Shown here in pieces: positions 53,599-62,858 of a stretch of DNA of 64,000 nucleotides; positions within the stretch are counted from its first letter, which is position 1, and every line of letters begins with the position of its first letter. Source of the stretch: an uncultured Shewanella sp. (GTDB lineage: Bacteria > Pseudomonadota > Gammaproteobacteria > Enterobacterales > Shewanellaceae); assembly GCF_947491715.1 (NCBI RefSeq), contig NZ_CANLKR010000016.1:48584-112583 (forward strand). Reading direction: 5' to 3'. The notes beneath the pieces are model-generated. The model was not told the DNA's origin, made no database searches, and was given only the letters and a program-made list of their open reading frames with translations. Both the position numbers and the translations under genes were made by a program.

Positions 53599-54336
53599 AT
53601 GTTGGAATATCAAGCAAAAAAAGATTTACTCAAAAATAAAACCATTCTTGTGACGGGTGCAGGTGACGGTATTGGCCGCACGGCAGCAATCACTTTTGCC
53701 GCTCATGGTGCAACAGTCATCCTATTAGGGCGTACCGTCAAAAAACTTGAAGCCGTCTATGATGAAATAGAACAAGCGGGTTATCCCAAACCAGCTATTA
53801 TCCCCCTTGATTTAAAAGGTGCCTCAGAGCAGAACTACAAAGACATGGCTGAGACCATCGAAGAGCAGTTCGGTCAGTTAGATGGGCTATTACACAATGC
53901 GAGCTTACTGGGAATATTAGGCCCTTTTGAACAAATATCGATGAGCTCTATCGAAGAAGTCATGCAGGTCAATCTATATGCTAAAATCATGATGACTAAA
54001 GCCTTACTGCCTGTGATGAAAAAAGCCCCCTATGCCTCTATTGTACTGACATCGAGTAGTGTTGGCCGCAAGGGGCGTGCATTTTGGGGAGAGTACTCAA
54101 TATCAAAATTTGCCACCGAAGGCTTAATGCAGTTACTCGCCCATGAATATGAAGACACCCACATACGTGTCAACACCATTAACCCAGGAGCCACTCGAAC
54201 AGAAATGCGTGCAACCGCCTACCCTGCTGAAAATCCAGAAACCCTCAATACACCAGAAGATATCATGCCTGCTTACCTGTATTTAATGGGCGATGATTCA
54301 ACAGCAGTAACAGGGCAGCAATTAAACGCACAGTGA
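53599..54336 (+). CDS. yciK: short-chain dehydrogenase YciK
   Basis: The start at 53599 (MLEYQAKKDLLKNKTI) fits E. coli YciK; the upstream extension is not homologous. 245 residues with the SDR NAD(P) motif ILVTGAGDGIGRTAA, the NNAG-like HNASLLGILGPFEQ, and the active-site order Ser (SIVLTSSSVG), Tyr-x-x-x-Lys (EYSISKFATEG) and INPGATRTEMRA. The C-terminal EDIMPAYLYLMGDDST is diagnostic for YciK. The physiological substrate is not settled. A strong terminator follows. It lies divergent from the VolA-like gene. Confidence 0.93.
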   Translation: MLEYQAKKDLLKNKTILVTGAGDGIGRTAAITFAAHGATVILLGRTVKKLEAVYDEIEQAGYPKPAIIPLDLKGASEQNYKDMAETIEEQFGQLDGLLHNASLLGILGPFEQISMSSIEEVMQVNLYAKIMMTKALLPVMKKAPYASIVLTSSSVGRKGRAFWGEYSISKFATEGLMQLLAHEYEDTHIRVNTINPGATRTEMRATAYPAENPETLNTPEDIMPAYLYLMGDDSTAVTGQQLNAQ

Positions 54337-54375
54337 TCCCTTTGCAACTTCATTAACATTTATTTGTCTGCAGAA

Positions 54376-54410
54376 AATAACAAAGGCCAAATTTACTGGC
54401 CTTTGTTATT
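54376..54410 (+). terminator. yciK terminator
   Basis: A 14-bp perfect stem AATAACAAAGGCCA / TGGCCTTTGTTATT with a 7-base loop, about 40 bases past the yciK stop. Confidence 0.85.
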
Positions 54411-54772
54411 CGTGATACCACAACTCCACCTCCTCCACATAATGCTGTTCAATTGACACCGAATAAATTAAGCCCATTTTAAAATGAGTCATTGTGAGCA
54501 TTTCGATATTGCTTTATTCACTTTTATTGAATAGGTTAATTGTTTAACAAGCGATAAAACCAAACTGAGTATCAACTAAGCGCTTTTGTCACTAAAACAA
54601 TGGCCCATTAGGCATACTGTGCGCTTGTTATTGACCTAATGCAAAATGAGCCAATGACACCCTATTAATAGTCAGAATAATCGTTCCATATCACATTTCA
54701 TCAGCTTTGATTTCATATGCTGTTCGGCTGATGCCTAAAACAAGATGTTAATTATTAACAAAGAGAACAAAT
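54411..54772. other. gene-free stretch upstream of the sphingomyelinase-like gene
   Basis: 360 bases with no supported gene or strong repeat. It presumably contains the promoter of the following secreted enzyme; AGAG lies eight bases before its ATG. Confidence 0.4.
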
Positions 54773-56437
54773 ATGAAATTAACTGAAAAGTTTATTAAAT
54801 CCAATGTAATAAGAGCTCTATTGCTGGTATTTTCATTACTGGCAACCCACAATACTGTACTAGCAGATACCATTCACTTTAAGCTGGCGAATATTGAAGA
54901 AAGTCGTCATTCTCCCAACACCAAAATCTATTTTGAATGGATGTCTAATGCCAATCAGGAATATTGGGATCCGCAGTGTATAGAATATGATGGGGTGTTA
55001 TTGAGTGACTTCGTGGATAATGGTTATTTACATCAATGTGATTTGGAAGGCAAAGATGCTGAAAATTCTTTCCTACGTATATGGTCAGATGGGCCAATAA
55101 GCTTAGAACAGATCGAAATATCTGAAACAGCAAGCGACAGAGTATGGCTAATAAAGCATTTTTCTGACGGCGCGTTAGACGGTTATAAACAACTGAGACA
55201 TAAATGCTTTGATATACCCCAAGGCGCTGAAAGCTATGAACAAATCCATCTCGACAGTTCACTAACCAATGGTATTCATCTTTTTCCAAATGCCCGATTG
55301 TCGACAGAGGGGGCAGTTGCCGCTCTCTGTGAAGGCGGACAAACCCCAGCAGGATTCAATCCAGTTGGTCACTTAATTAATGGACGTGATAACTTTGAAG
55401 GGAATGGGCATAAGCATATTGTGTCATCCAATAACCCCAATGTACTCAGTATCGTGACCTTTAATATGGGAATAGATACCAACACAATAGCCAGAATATA
55501 TTTTGATTTTCTTGGAATAGGCACCTCCGATGAAGAAGCTGAGCACCATATTGATACAGCGGTGATGAAACTGGGGGGTCAAAAACCTGATGTGATTGTT
55601 TTTCAAGAAATTCAAAAAAAGGAATCTTACCTGAAAAGTGCGTTAAGGGCACTGAATGTCGGTTTTGAAAAAGATCATATTCTGACTGTCAGACCCACAG
55701 AGAGCCTAGTCAGGCTGCAATTATCCTCCGGTGTGCTTATTGCGAGTAAACATCCCATCACTCAAAAAGGGTATAAAGAGTTTAGTGATTGTGAAGGTGT
55801 AGATTGCTATGCTCGAAAAGCCGTTCGCTATGCTGTGATTGAGAAGTCGGCAGGCGCTACATCTAAAAAATATCATATCTTTGGCACGCATCTACAAGGG
55901 GGAAGAAGAGATTATGAAGCCCGCCAACGGCAAATAGAACAGATGGCCCAGTATATCGCCAATAGAAATATTCCCAGTGATGAACCTGTTCTGATATTGG
56001 GCGATCTGAATCTTGAGCCTTTTATTGGCAATAATTACAAAGGCAGTGGTGTTCATGAATACCAAGAGTTACTGACCAAACTTAAAGCCAAGAGTCCATC
56101 CCAGGCAAGTTTTTCAAATCGTTATACGAACGATTGTGGCCAAAATACTAACGTCGTCGGTGAAGACGGTAGCTGTTTTAGCGGTGATGGTTCACCCAAA
56201 GATAAAAATCTCGATCACATTCTCTTTATGAAAGATCATTTACAGCCACTAAATGGCTACAGAGCAACACTGGTCATTCGCGATGATAATGACAATGATC
56301 TCTCAGGCCACTATCCGGTTTTTGCTTGTTTGGCTTTTGATGACAGTGATGAATGCAGTAATGTTGAGGCAACACCACTTCCCTTTGCCACCCAATGCCC
56401 AGACATTGAAATGTGTGCGGTTTCTCAATCTGAATAA
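54773..56437 (+). CDS. secreted endonuclease/exonuclease/phosphatase-fold enzyme, sphingomyelinase-C-like
   Basis: 554 residues with a signal peptide (IRALLLVFSLLATHNTVLA). Residues ~30-185 form an extra N-terminal domain with paired cysteines (DPQCIEYDG, YLHQCDLEG). The catalytic DNase-I-like fold begins at VLSIVTFNMGID (metal-site Asn). It continues with DVIVFQEIQKKESY (metal Glu), HIFGTHLQGGRRDYEARQRQ (catalytic His), PVLILGDLNLEPFIG (Asp/Asn), KNLDHILFM and the terminal LSGHYPVFACLAF, where sphingomyelinases have SDHxPV. Overall it resembles bacterial neutral sphingomyelinases and may hydrolyse sphingomyelin or related phosphodiesters outside the cell. DNase or inositol-phosphatase activity cannot be ruled out, since the fold is shared. 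Confidence 0.85.
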   Translation: MKLTEKFIKSNVIRALLLVFSLLATHNTVLADTIHFKLANIEESRHSPNTKIYFEWMSNANQEYWDPQCIEYDGVLLSDFVDNGYLHQCDLEGKDAENSFLRIWSDGPISLEQIEISETASDRVWLIKHFSDGALDGYKQLRHKCFDIPQGAESYEQIHLDSSLTNGIHLFPNARLSTEGAVAALCEGGQTPAGFNPVGHLINGRDNFEGNGHKHIVSSNNPNVLSIVTFNMGIDTNTIARIYFDFLGIGTSDEEAEHHIDTAVMKLGGQKPDVIVFQEIQKKESYLKSALRALNVGFEKDHILTVRPTESLVRLQLSSGVLIASKHPITQKGYKEFSDCEGVDCYARKAVRYAVIEKSAGATSKKYHIFGTHLQGGRRDYEARQRQIEQMAQYIANRNIPSDEPVLILGDLNLEPFIGNNYKGSGVHEYQELLTKLKAKSPSQASFSNRYTNDCGQNTNVVGEDGSCFSGDGSPKDKNLDHILFMKDHLQPLNGYRATLVIRDDNDNDLSGHYPVFACLAFDDSDECSNVEATPLPFATQCPDIEMCAVSQSE

Positions 56438-56453
56438 ACCCCATTTAAACAAT

Positions 56454-56479
56454 AAGCTCGCTTTTTTAATCGCGAGCTT
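56454..56479. terminator. bidirectional terminator between the sphingomyelinase-like and DUF4156-like genes
   Basis: An 8-bp stem AAGCTCGC / GCGAGCTT with a T-rich loop and T tail, placed between convergent genes. Confidence 0.7.
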
Positions 56480-56822
56480 TTAATTGACTTCGGTTAGCCA
56501 TAAAATCACATTTAAAAACCTCACCAATCACAGTGCTCGACGATTCAAGGGTACTAACATTAACAATATAAAGTCCATTCCCCCCCAATTTTGAAGCCTT
56601 ATTTCTAGCATCATTTACGGCATTTTGGGCATTGGAGCCAGGTGTAAAACCAGTCGAAGAATAACCCGTTATGACACCCAGCGACTCACACTGGTTTCTC
56701 TGATGCTCGGTAATTAACTTAATATTGCTGCCAGCACTCGTTAACCTTGTGCTACAACCCACACTTGACACAATAACAAGTATTAACGCATAAACTCTCA
56801 TCGCTCTATTCTTTGTTTGCAT
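56466..56822 (-). CDS. small lipoprotein, DUF4156-like
   Basis: Up to 118 residues. The signal peptide with lipobox (ALILVIVSSVGC) works from either the first ATG (56822) or the ATG at 56801 (MRVYALIL); the latter gives a more typical 14-17 residue leader. The mature part contains NQCESLGVITGYSSTG, NAVNDARNKASKLGGNGLYI and VFKCDF, matching the DUF4156/RcsF-like pattern of a C-x-x-x-G start, an N-A-x-N-x-x-R-N-x-A helix and a late cysteine. It is probably anchored in the outer membrane facing the periplasm. Its role is unknown; RcsF relatives sense envelope stress. Confidence 0.8.
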   Translation of the reverse strand: MQTKNRAMRVYALILVIVSSVGCSTRLTSAGSNIKLITEHQRNQCESLGVITGYSSTGFTPGSNAQNAVNDARNKASKLGGNGLYIVNVSTLESSSTVIGEVFKCDFMANRSQLKARD

Positions 56823-57060
56823 ATTGAATAAGCCCTACTACACCCTTATTGATTCCATTTTTTCAATCCGCTCCCCAAGCTTAGTCGCAGAGTTTCAAAG
56901 ATGCTAAGAATAAACCTCTTCATGCTGAGTGCTCTCGAATATCCTCTAAAAATAGGACATAGGACTCCCATTGAATACCTTCCCTCCCGCTCTTAACTGT
57001 CAGCTTCTAACCATTAAATCTTAATCATGAGTGCGTTACGGTAATCGATGCTATAAACCT
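56823..57060. other. gene-free gap
   Basis: Nearly 240 bases between the lipoprotein gene and yiiM with no supported gene, hairpin or repeat. Confidence 0.4.
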
Positions 57061-57714
57061 TTATTCACTTTTTAACGACATTCTTTTTTCTAATTTCTTT
57101 TTCCATTCAGGCGCGAGTTCTGGCAAAGCCAACGCTTGTGCAAATAAATCCTCGACGCCGACATAATGTCTATCAAAATACGCTCGAAAGAGATTTTTAA
57201 TGGACACACCATGAGCCAACTTTTTTTCAATGTGTACCGAATGACCCGTTTTAGCGGTCCCTGATTCAAGTACTCGAAAATAAACACCTGTACAGTAATT
57301 TTTAGTGAACAGTTTAACTGCATCCTTATTATCAAGCGCTATTCCCAATTTATAGCAAGGCACTCTTGGTTGACTCACTTCAAGTAAAGCGCTGCCGATA
57401 CGAAACTGATCGCCAATACAGATATTTTCTTCGAAGAGATTTGATACGGTAAAGTTTTCACCAAAAGAGCCATTCGATAGCTGACTATTGTTTAAAATAG
57501 TCTTCCAGTAATCATAGTGATGAGATGAAAAAGCGTAAACGGCTTTATGCTCACCACCATGATAAACAAGGTCTGCTTGCTGATCCCCAATAATACTCAA
57601 CTTCTCTATGGACACTTCATCATTAGTGGGTCGCTTAAATATCCCTGTTGTCACCTCTTTACCGTTATATAACACTGTTTTTATTTTTGAAATATTTGTT
57701 GATATGATTTTCAT
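57061..57714 (-). CDS. yiiM: MOSC-domain protein, YiiM type
   Basis: 217 residues. The MOSC domain includes GIFKRPTNDEVSIEKLSIIG, GDQQADLVYHGGEHKAVYAF (the family G-D-x-Q-x-D-x-x-x-H-G-G-x-x-K-A-V motif), NGSFGENFTV, IGDQFRIGSALLEVSQPR and the conserved cysteine in RVPCYKLGIAL that holds the molybdenum cofactor. A C-terminal helical 3-alpha domain (KNLFRAYFDRHYVGVEDLFA) follows. E. coli YiiM reduces N-hydroxylated compounds such as 6-hydroxylaminopurine using Moco. The size and motifs agree. It is transcribed alone. Confidence 0.9.
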   Translation of the reverse strand: MKIISTNISKIKTVLYNGKEVTTGIFKRPTNDEVSIEKLSIIGDQQADLVYHGGEHKAVYAFSSHHYDYWKTILNNSQLSNGSFGENFTVSNLFEENICIGDQFRIGSALLEVSQPRVPCYKLGIALDNKDAVKLFTKNYCTGVYFRVLESGTAKTGHSVHIEKKLAHGVSIKNLFRAYFDRHYVGVEDLFAQALALPELAPEWKKKLEKRMSLKSE

Positions 57715-57856
57715 TTTAAAGCCTATTTAAGAAACCATAATAACTGACGCCGATTTTGGCATCAATCACCTGCACTTGCTAAAACCAAGTCACCCATATT
57801 GTTTAAATCAAAGCTTCATGACGTTTAAGTCACAGCATCTTGTTTAAATCAATGCA

Positions 57857-59641
57857 TCACGACGAGCAACTAAGATGGGACAATCCTCCCACCTCGAAAC
57901 AGTCAAGGGGTTTCAATCGGTAGTATTTATCTTCCACCTCTTTTGAATGCTCTTCATAAGGCTGGCTCATCACCTCTTGCAATTCTCGAACGAGGGCATA
58001 ACTCCCCGCAGCAGCTTGCTGATAAGCCGGCACAAGGATCCACTCTCGCAAGGTATATTTGGGGTTAACGAGCTTCATCTGCCGAGAGATCTCCCCTGTA
58101 GAACGGAGCAAGGTCGCATCATTGACGCTATTGAGGAGCGTTTTCCATTTTGTGAGCCATTGTTCCCAGTACTTATCTCTTAATGTCGCATCAAGCTCAT
58201 CTGCTCGATTACTGTATAAGCTGTCGTAGAAGCTTTTTCTGAGTGGGCCAATATCATCGGGTATCAATGAGAGCTCGCGAAAGAAAATCGTATAATCCAA
58301 GGGGGTTTGCATCATGAGCGTATGTAGCTCATTGAGCAAGTCTTTAAAAAACGCCTTATCAGAGGCTGTATTCAAGGCACTTACCCCCAATTTAGCCGCC
58401 CACATTTTGTCCATATTAGTGGACATAACTTGCGAAAAGCCACGTTGGATGGCCTCGAGCGCGAGCAAACTGTCATGAGAATCGCCATAAATCGATACGA
58501 GTAAAGGCCGCAGCACCGAGCAGAACATGTCAAAATTTCGCTGCGCCGCGTGTGGCTGGTGCATCAATGAAAAGTGCTCCCCTCCACCCGTCCAAGGCTG
58601 ATAATACGGGTCAAACACATCGCAAAAACCAAAGGGACCATAATCAAGAGTAAAGCCCCCCGCTGCGCAGTTGTCACTGTTAAAATTACCCTGGCAAAAA
58701 CCAACGCGGATCCAGTTCGCGACCAATGACGTAAGGCGACGTTGGAACGCCTGCGCCAATAATAGTACTTTCTCTGAAGTATCAAGTTGGCTATCGATAA
58801 CATCAGCGTACTCACGATCTATTAAGTGCAGCACTATCTTCTCGAGTTCTTCCATCGCATTTACGTGTTCGTTATTACGGACACGACGCGCAAACAGTTC
58901 GAGTTGACCAACGCGTATAAATGACGGTGCAACACGGGTCGAGATGGCGACGGCTTCCGAGATCATGGTGTCGGGATCCGTTGAGTACGACCCTTCTGCA
59001 TACCAGGGTCGCTTGACTTTCTCAGTTTTTGAAACATACAAACTCAAAGAGCGTGAGGTGGGTACGCCCAATGCGTGCATGTGTTCTTGAGCCAAAAACT
59101 CGCGAATACTTGAACGCAAGACAGCGCGGCCATCTGCGCCGCGACAATATGGCGTGCGGCCGCCCCCTTTCAGCTGCATTTCCCAGCGCTGACCGTTAAT
59201 CACAGCCTCAAGCACTGAAATGGCACGGCCATCACCATATCCGTTGCCCGTACCAAATGGACACTGCTGAATGTATTCAGTACCGTAGATAGACAGTGCA
59301 TACCCAGTTGCCCAACCAACTTTACGCATCGGCGCGGGCACCTGAGACATGTCGCCAGAAAACAACCGAATAAAATCAGCAGACTTTGCCATAGCATCGG
59401 CCAAGCCAAGCTCAGCAAAAAAAGGTTTGCTGTGGGCAACGTATTCAGGACTTTTTATTGGCGTTGAATTAACGGGAACATAGTGCCCCGTGAAGACTTG
59501 CCTCGGCGCGAAGTCAACACCGTTTTCTGTGGCATCAGGATCGCAGTTAAGCGTATCGATAAGAGAATAGCTTGCCAAGCTTGCAAGTTCATTGAGCGTC
59601 GAGAGAGTCGAGGCCGTTTTCTGAGGCGGTCGGTTTTTCAT
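57857..59641 (-). CDS. selO: SelO/YdiU-family protein adenylyltransferase (pseudokinase)
   Basis: 594 residues, longer than E. coli YdiU because of an N-terminal extension and longer loops. The fold is kinase-like. Marks are [80 protein letters not shown], and the metal-binding region [20 protein letters not shown] followed by FGFCDVFDP. SelO proteins transfer AMP to protein Ser/Thr/Tyr. The C-terminus ends LSCSS, where eukaryotic SelO has a Cys-Sec-Ser tail; here the equivalent position is encoded by an ordinary codon before the TGA stop. An 18-bp repeat lies just upstream of the start. Confidence 0.93.
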   Translation of the reverse strand: MKNRPPQKTASTLSTLNELASLASYSLIDTLNCDPDATENGVDFAPRQVFTGHYVPVNSTPIKSPEYVAHSKPFFAELGLADAMAKSADFIRLFSGDMSQVPAPMRKVGWATGYALSIYGTEYIQQCPFGTGNGYGDGRAISVLEAVINGQRWEMQLKGGGRTPYCRGADGRAVLRSSIREFLAQEHMHALGVPTSRSLSLYVSKTEKVKRPWYAEGSYSTDPDTMISEAVAISTRVAPSFIRVGQLELFARRVRNNEHVNAMEELEKIVLHLIDREYADVIDSQLDTSEKVLLLAQAFQRRLTSLVANWIRVGFCQGNFNSDNCAAGGFTLDYGPFGFCDVFDPYYQPWTGGGEHFSLMHQPHAAQRNFDMFCSVLRPLLVSIYGDSHDSLLALEAIQRGFSQVMSTNMDKMWAAKLGVSALNTASDKAFFKDLLNELHTLMMQTPLDYTIFFRELSLIPDDIGPLRKSFYDSLYSNRADELDATLRDKYWEQWLTKWKTLLNSVNDATLLRSTGEISRQMKLVNPKYTLREWILVPAYQQAAAGSYALVRELQEVMSQPYEEHSKEVEDKYYRLKPLDCFEVGGLSHLSCSS

Positions 59642-59647
59642 AGCGGT

Positions 59648-59693
59648 GATTTTGTCATAGTCATTGATTTTGTCATAGTCATTGATTTGTCAT
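59648..59693. repeat. 18-bp tandem repeat just upstream of selO
   Basis: Two and a half copies of GATTTTGTCATAGTCATT begin seven bases upstream of the selO ATG, occupying the region expected to hold its ribosome-binding site and promoter. Confidence 0.85.
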
Positions 59694-59928
59694 CCTTATG
59701 GAACATATTAATCCTTTTCACCTGCTTCTGATAGGGCCTGTTGATCTTTTGTGGTTCAATTATGTGCGACATAAACGTGTTTTAATCGCGGCAGGAGGGG
59801 GTGACGTTTAGTGATCTAAACCTTCTTTTTTAAACTGAAGCTTCCATCCATTTAAAAGTTGGGCTAGTGTTAACCCAACACTTCAGAAACACCGAATTCA
59901 TTGACAGAAACTTAACCGTATTTTCAAG
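59694..59928. other. gene-free gap upstream of selO
   Basis: About 235 bases between the selO repeat and the end of the SGNH-lipoprotein gene. I see no supported gene; a promoter for minus-strand selO would be here. Confidence 0.35.
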
Positions 59929-61671
59929 CTACAAGCCTAAATCTGGCAATACTTTCATCAACCCGCTTTGATAAATCCCCCCACTTGGCGGTGGACAAAC
60001 CGTAATACTGCTCACTTGCACTTGGGCAACCTTTGTGCCATTAATTAAGTTGCAGGCCATCGCCTTATGGCCAACATCACCTGGGTGGACATGACCTCCC
60101 CCTCCTGGCGAAGTAGCTGACACCTTCGATTGATCGATAACATAAAACTTCACCTGCTCCCCAGTCTGGTATGCTGCATTGGCCGCTTTAACCTGTGTGA
60201 CTAATGTCTGATTAAAGTAATTCGTACAAATATTATAGGGATCCTTTCCATCGGTTGGACCGCGTGACGGAATTTCAAAAATCATAAAGGCTAACTGCTT
60301 GGGTGACACTTTCTTAACGTTCTTATAATAATTATAGAGTGACCCCACTAAGGAGTTTATATCTGTCTGGTAATTCCCATTAACCAATTTATCAACCCGT
60401 TGAGCAATATCAGTCTGAGACTGCACGGTTGGAAGAGTGCTTCCAGGAATGTAATCGCAAATAGCTCCATCTACTCCTGTAATATCATTTGTCCCTAGCT
60501 GCACCATCGAAATAACATAGTCATTAGTATAATCAATTGGCTTTGGCCCAGCAGCAGTCCCCATTTGTAGCTCCTGATATTGATAACTATTTTGCACGTT
60601 TTTAGTCGTTTGTAAAATGGTTATCCCTGATTTGGCAGTCGCATAATAGTTATGGCTACTGTACATGACATCTGGAAGCAAACTTGTCGTCGTCGCCCCA
60701 TTACCAGTATCCATGCGCTGAAAACCAGTATAAATAATTTTGTGATTATGATAGTAAAGATCGGTTACTGGATTAGCAGCCGATCCATCACCATTACGAC
60801 TAAAACCTGAGCCTGCTTGCATCGCCAATTTACTCATATAGTTAAGGGCATAGCCTTTATAACCTTCATTATAGATTTCAGGGGAAGAATTCTTACCGAC
60901 CCCGATAGAATCTGCCACTAAATGGATATCGATATTTCCCTGACTCACTGGCGCATTATTTTGAATACTAAAAGTCAGTGCCGAAATAGAGGCATTAGGA
61001 TTATTTGTTTTAAATGAGACGGTGCCAGATTGAGCTGTAGGACTGTTTATTTGTGCGGCCTTAACGGAAAGAGAACATTGCTTTTTCCCTACGTTAATCG
61101 TACATGTTGGTTGAGAAAAACTCAGTAAATTCGCCTTTTCTGCGGTCACAAGTGTATTCGTTAGAGGTGATTGATTCGCCGTAATGGTGATCACCCCGCT
61201 TCCTTGACTCGTTATCGGATTAGGATTTAAAGCAGGTGTTAAGATTAATGTGCGACTTTGACTCCCCTGAACACTGAAACCCAAAGATGAAATACTTGCA
61301 CTGTGATTATTCGTTTTAAAGAATACAGTACTGGTTTTAGTCTGACCAGGATTAACCTCAGCGGCGTTGACAGTAAAGGAACAGCTTTTTTTCCCTGTTA
61401 CAATCGTACAGCCCGCAGAGGTAAAAGTTAACAACCCCTTATTTTCCGTCGCCGCCACCTTGATATCACTGACAAGTATTTTATCTGCAGTAATGGTGAC
61501 CACTCCACCTTGCAGGCTTTGTAAAGGATCCGGCGTCAAAGAAGGGGTTAATGTGATCTTATTCCCTCCACTCCCCGACCCCCCTCCATTATTCCCCGAC
61601 CCTCCTCCACCACAAGCCGTCAAGAGCATAAACAAAAACAGACAAGGTAATTTTATAATAGATAACTTCAT
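59929..61671 (-). CDS. lipoprotein SGNH/GDSL hydrolase with two N-terminal beta repeats
   Basis: 580 residues. A lipoprotein signal (CLFLFMLLTAC) is followed by a Gly/Ser linker. Two ~100-residue repeats follow, each with (L)TPxLxPxPxxSxGxGVxTITA and a cysteine-containing strand (CTIVTGKKSCSFTV; CTINVGKKQCSLSV). The C-terminal SGNH hydrolase has block I as VADSIGVG (Asp-Ser instead of the full GDSL), block III as MVQLGTNDITG, and block V as HVHPGDVGHKAMA. The catalytic triad is therefore Ser, Asp and His, with Gly-Asn oxyanion residues present. It likely deacylates an ester (lipid or acetylated polysaccharide) at the cell surface. AAGG precedes the ATG. It stands alone. Confidence 0.85.
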   Translation of the reverse strand: MKLSIIKLPCLFLFMLLTACGGGGSGNNGGGSGSGGNKITLTPSLTPDPLQSLQGGVVTITADKILVSDIKVAATENKGLLTFTSAGCTIVTGKKSCSFTVNAAEVNPGQTKTSTVFFKTNNHSASISSLGFSVQGSQSRTLILTPALNPNPITSQGSGVITITANQSPLTNTLVTAEKANLLSFSQPTCTINVGKKQCSLSVKAAQINSPTAQSGTVSFKTNNPNASISALTFSIQNNAPVSQGNIDIHLVADSIGVGKNSSPEIYNEGYKGYALNYMSKLAMQAGSGFSRNGDGSAANPVTDLYYHNHKIIYTGFQRMDTGNGATTTSLLPDVMYSSHNYYATAKSGITILQTTKNVQNSYQYQELQMGTAAGPKPIDYTNDYVISMVQLGTNDITGVDGAICDYIPGSTLPTVQSQTDIAQRVDKLVNGNYQTDINSLVGSLYNYYKNVKKVSPKQLAFMIFEIPSRGPTDGKDPYNICTNYFNQTLVTQVKAANAAYQTGEQVKFYVIDQSKVSATSPGGGGHVHPGDVGHKAMACNLINGTKVAQVQVSSITVCPPPSGGIYQSGLMKVLPDLGL

Positions 61672-62341
61672 TTGATAACCTTAAGATGATTGAATAATCA
61701 CTTCTTACACCTCAATTAAAAATCGAAAAATCAATTTATTAATAGAGAAAAATAGATTGCAACTAAAAAACGAACCAGATTGTAAGGAAACGCAAAGAAA
61801 TCACCAGCTAGATAAAAACTACCCCTGTAATTGTAAACTTCAGCTCAATGATGAATTTTTATTTACTCAAGATAAATGAAAAAACAACCGCGATAAGGTA
61901 AACAGGATAGAGATGAAATAAAGAGACATTATTAATACACTTGATCGATAAGTTGCAATTTTAATGATGGAAATTTCATTCTAATGATATTTATTTATAT
62001 GTTTAAAAAAGAGTATAAAATAATAAATAATATTTCATTTTATGGAAAAATTTACATATTGTGCTAACAAAGTGATTTTAAAGATCAAACAAAATGAGCC
62101 ACAAAAGTCAATTATACTACCCACCACAAGTAATTGATATAAATGAATAAATTAAAAAACAAGTCGCACAATAAAAAACAACAAAAACTAAAATCTTTAT
62201 TAACACACACAAACTACAACAACTCATAAACACAAACACACTGATTGGTAAAATGATCCATTACCTTGATACCACAAGTTGTCAGCTTTTTTAAAAATAC
62301 GAAACTCCATACTTTTTGAAACTGACATAAATAAAAATCAC
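61672..62341. other. AT-rich gene-free stretch
   Basis: 670 bases, very AT-rich, with many A and T runs and no supported gene on either strand. It resembles the composition around 29 kb and 31.7-32 kb and may be part of acquired DNA that continues into the 62859 gene. Confidence 0.45.
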
Positions 62342-62629
62342 TCAAATCAACGTAAGTTCTGACACTGCTATTGACTGTTTAAAGATATCGATATTCTCTC
62401 GATTGCCAATGAAGAAATTAAATTCATTATTTCTAACAAACTCGCTCTCTTTTGTAGATAAAGCAATATTTTCTAATAAATAAGGAGTCCTGAAATCGAC
62501 TAAAAGAGCGCCCCCCTCGTTGAACCAAATAGCATTGATAAAAATGAGGCCTTGATTAAATGAAATTTTAATTGTTACTACACTATAAATGTAAATGTCC
62601 CGCTGAGAATGATTCACCTGTTCACCCAC
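62342..62629 (-). CDS. possible small hypothetical protein (95 aa)
   Basis: A 95-codon frame with plausible amino-acid content (VVTIKISFNQGLIFINAIWF, ALLVDFRTPYLLENIALS, NNEFNFFIGNREN) but no recognisable family and no clear ribosome-binding site. It reads like the C-terminal part of a larger beta-rich protein, so it may be a fragment. It lies divergent from the 62859 gene in an AT-rich background where spurious frames are less common than in GC-rich DNA. Confidence 0.35.
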   Translation of the reverse strand: MGEQVNHSQRDIYIYSVVTIKISFNQGLIFINAIWFNEGGALLVDFRTPYLLENIALSTKESEFVRNNEFNFFIGNRENIDIFKQSIAVSELTLI

Positions 62630-62858
62630 TGATGTCCCTTCAGGCTCTTTCGTATTACCTAATTGAAATTAAAATTTCTAGGATTTCAGCGCTTATAAGT
62701 CTTATAAATCTTACAAATCTTGTTTTTTTTTGATATTTATTAACTTTTTTAATGTTATTTTTAATAAATCATTTATCTTTATTGTCTTATTTTATATAAG
62801 ACCATCACTTTATGTTTTTAATTCAATCCAAATAAGCTATTTCATTGATAGGTAAATT

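Noticed and set aside
57857..57900. TGA read as selenocysteine at the SelO C-terminus
   Set aside because: The protein already ends in a normal Cys-Ser-Ser tail before the TGA, and I see no SECIS-like hairpin right after it.
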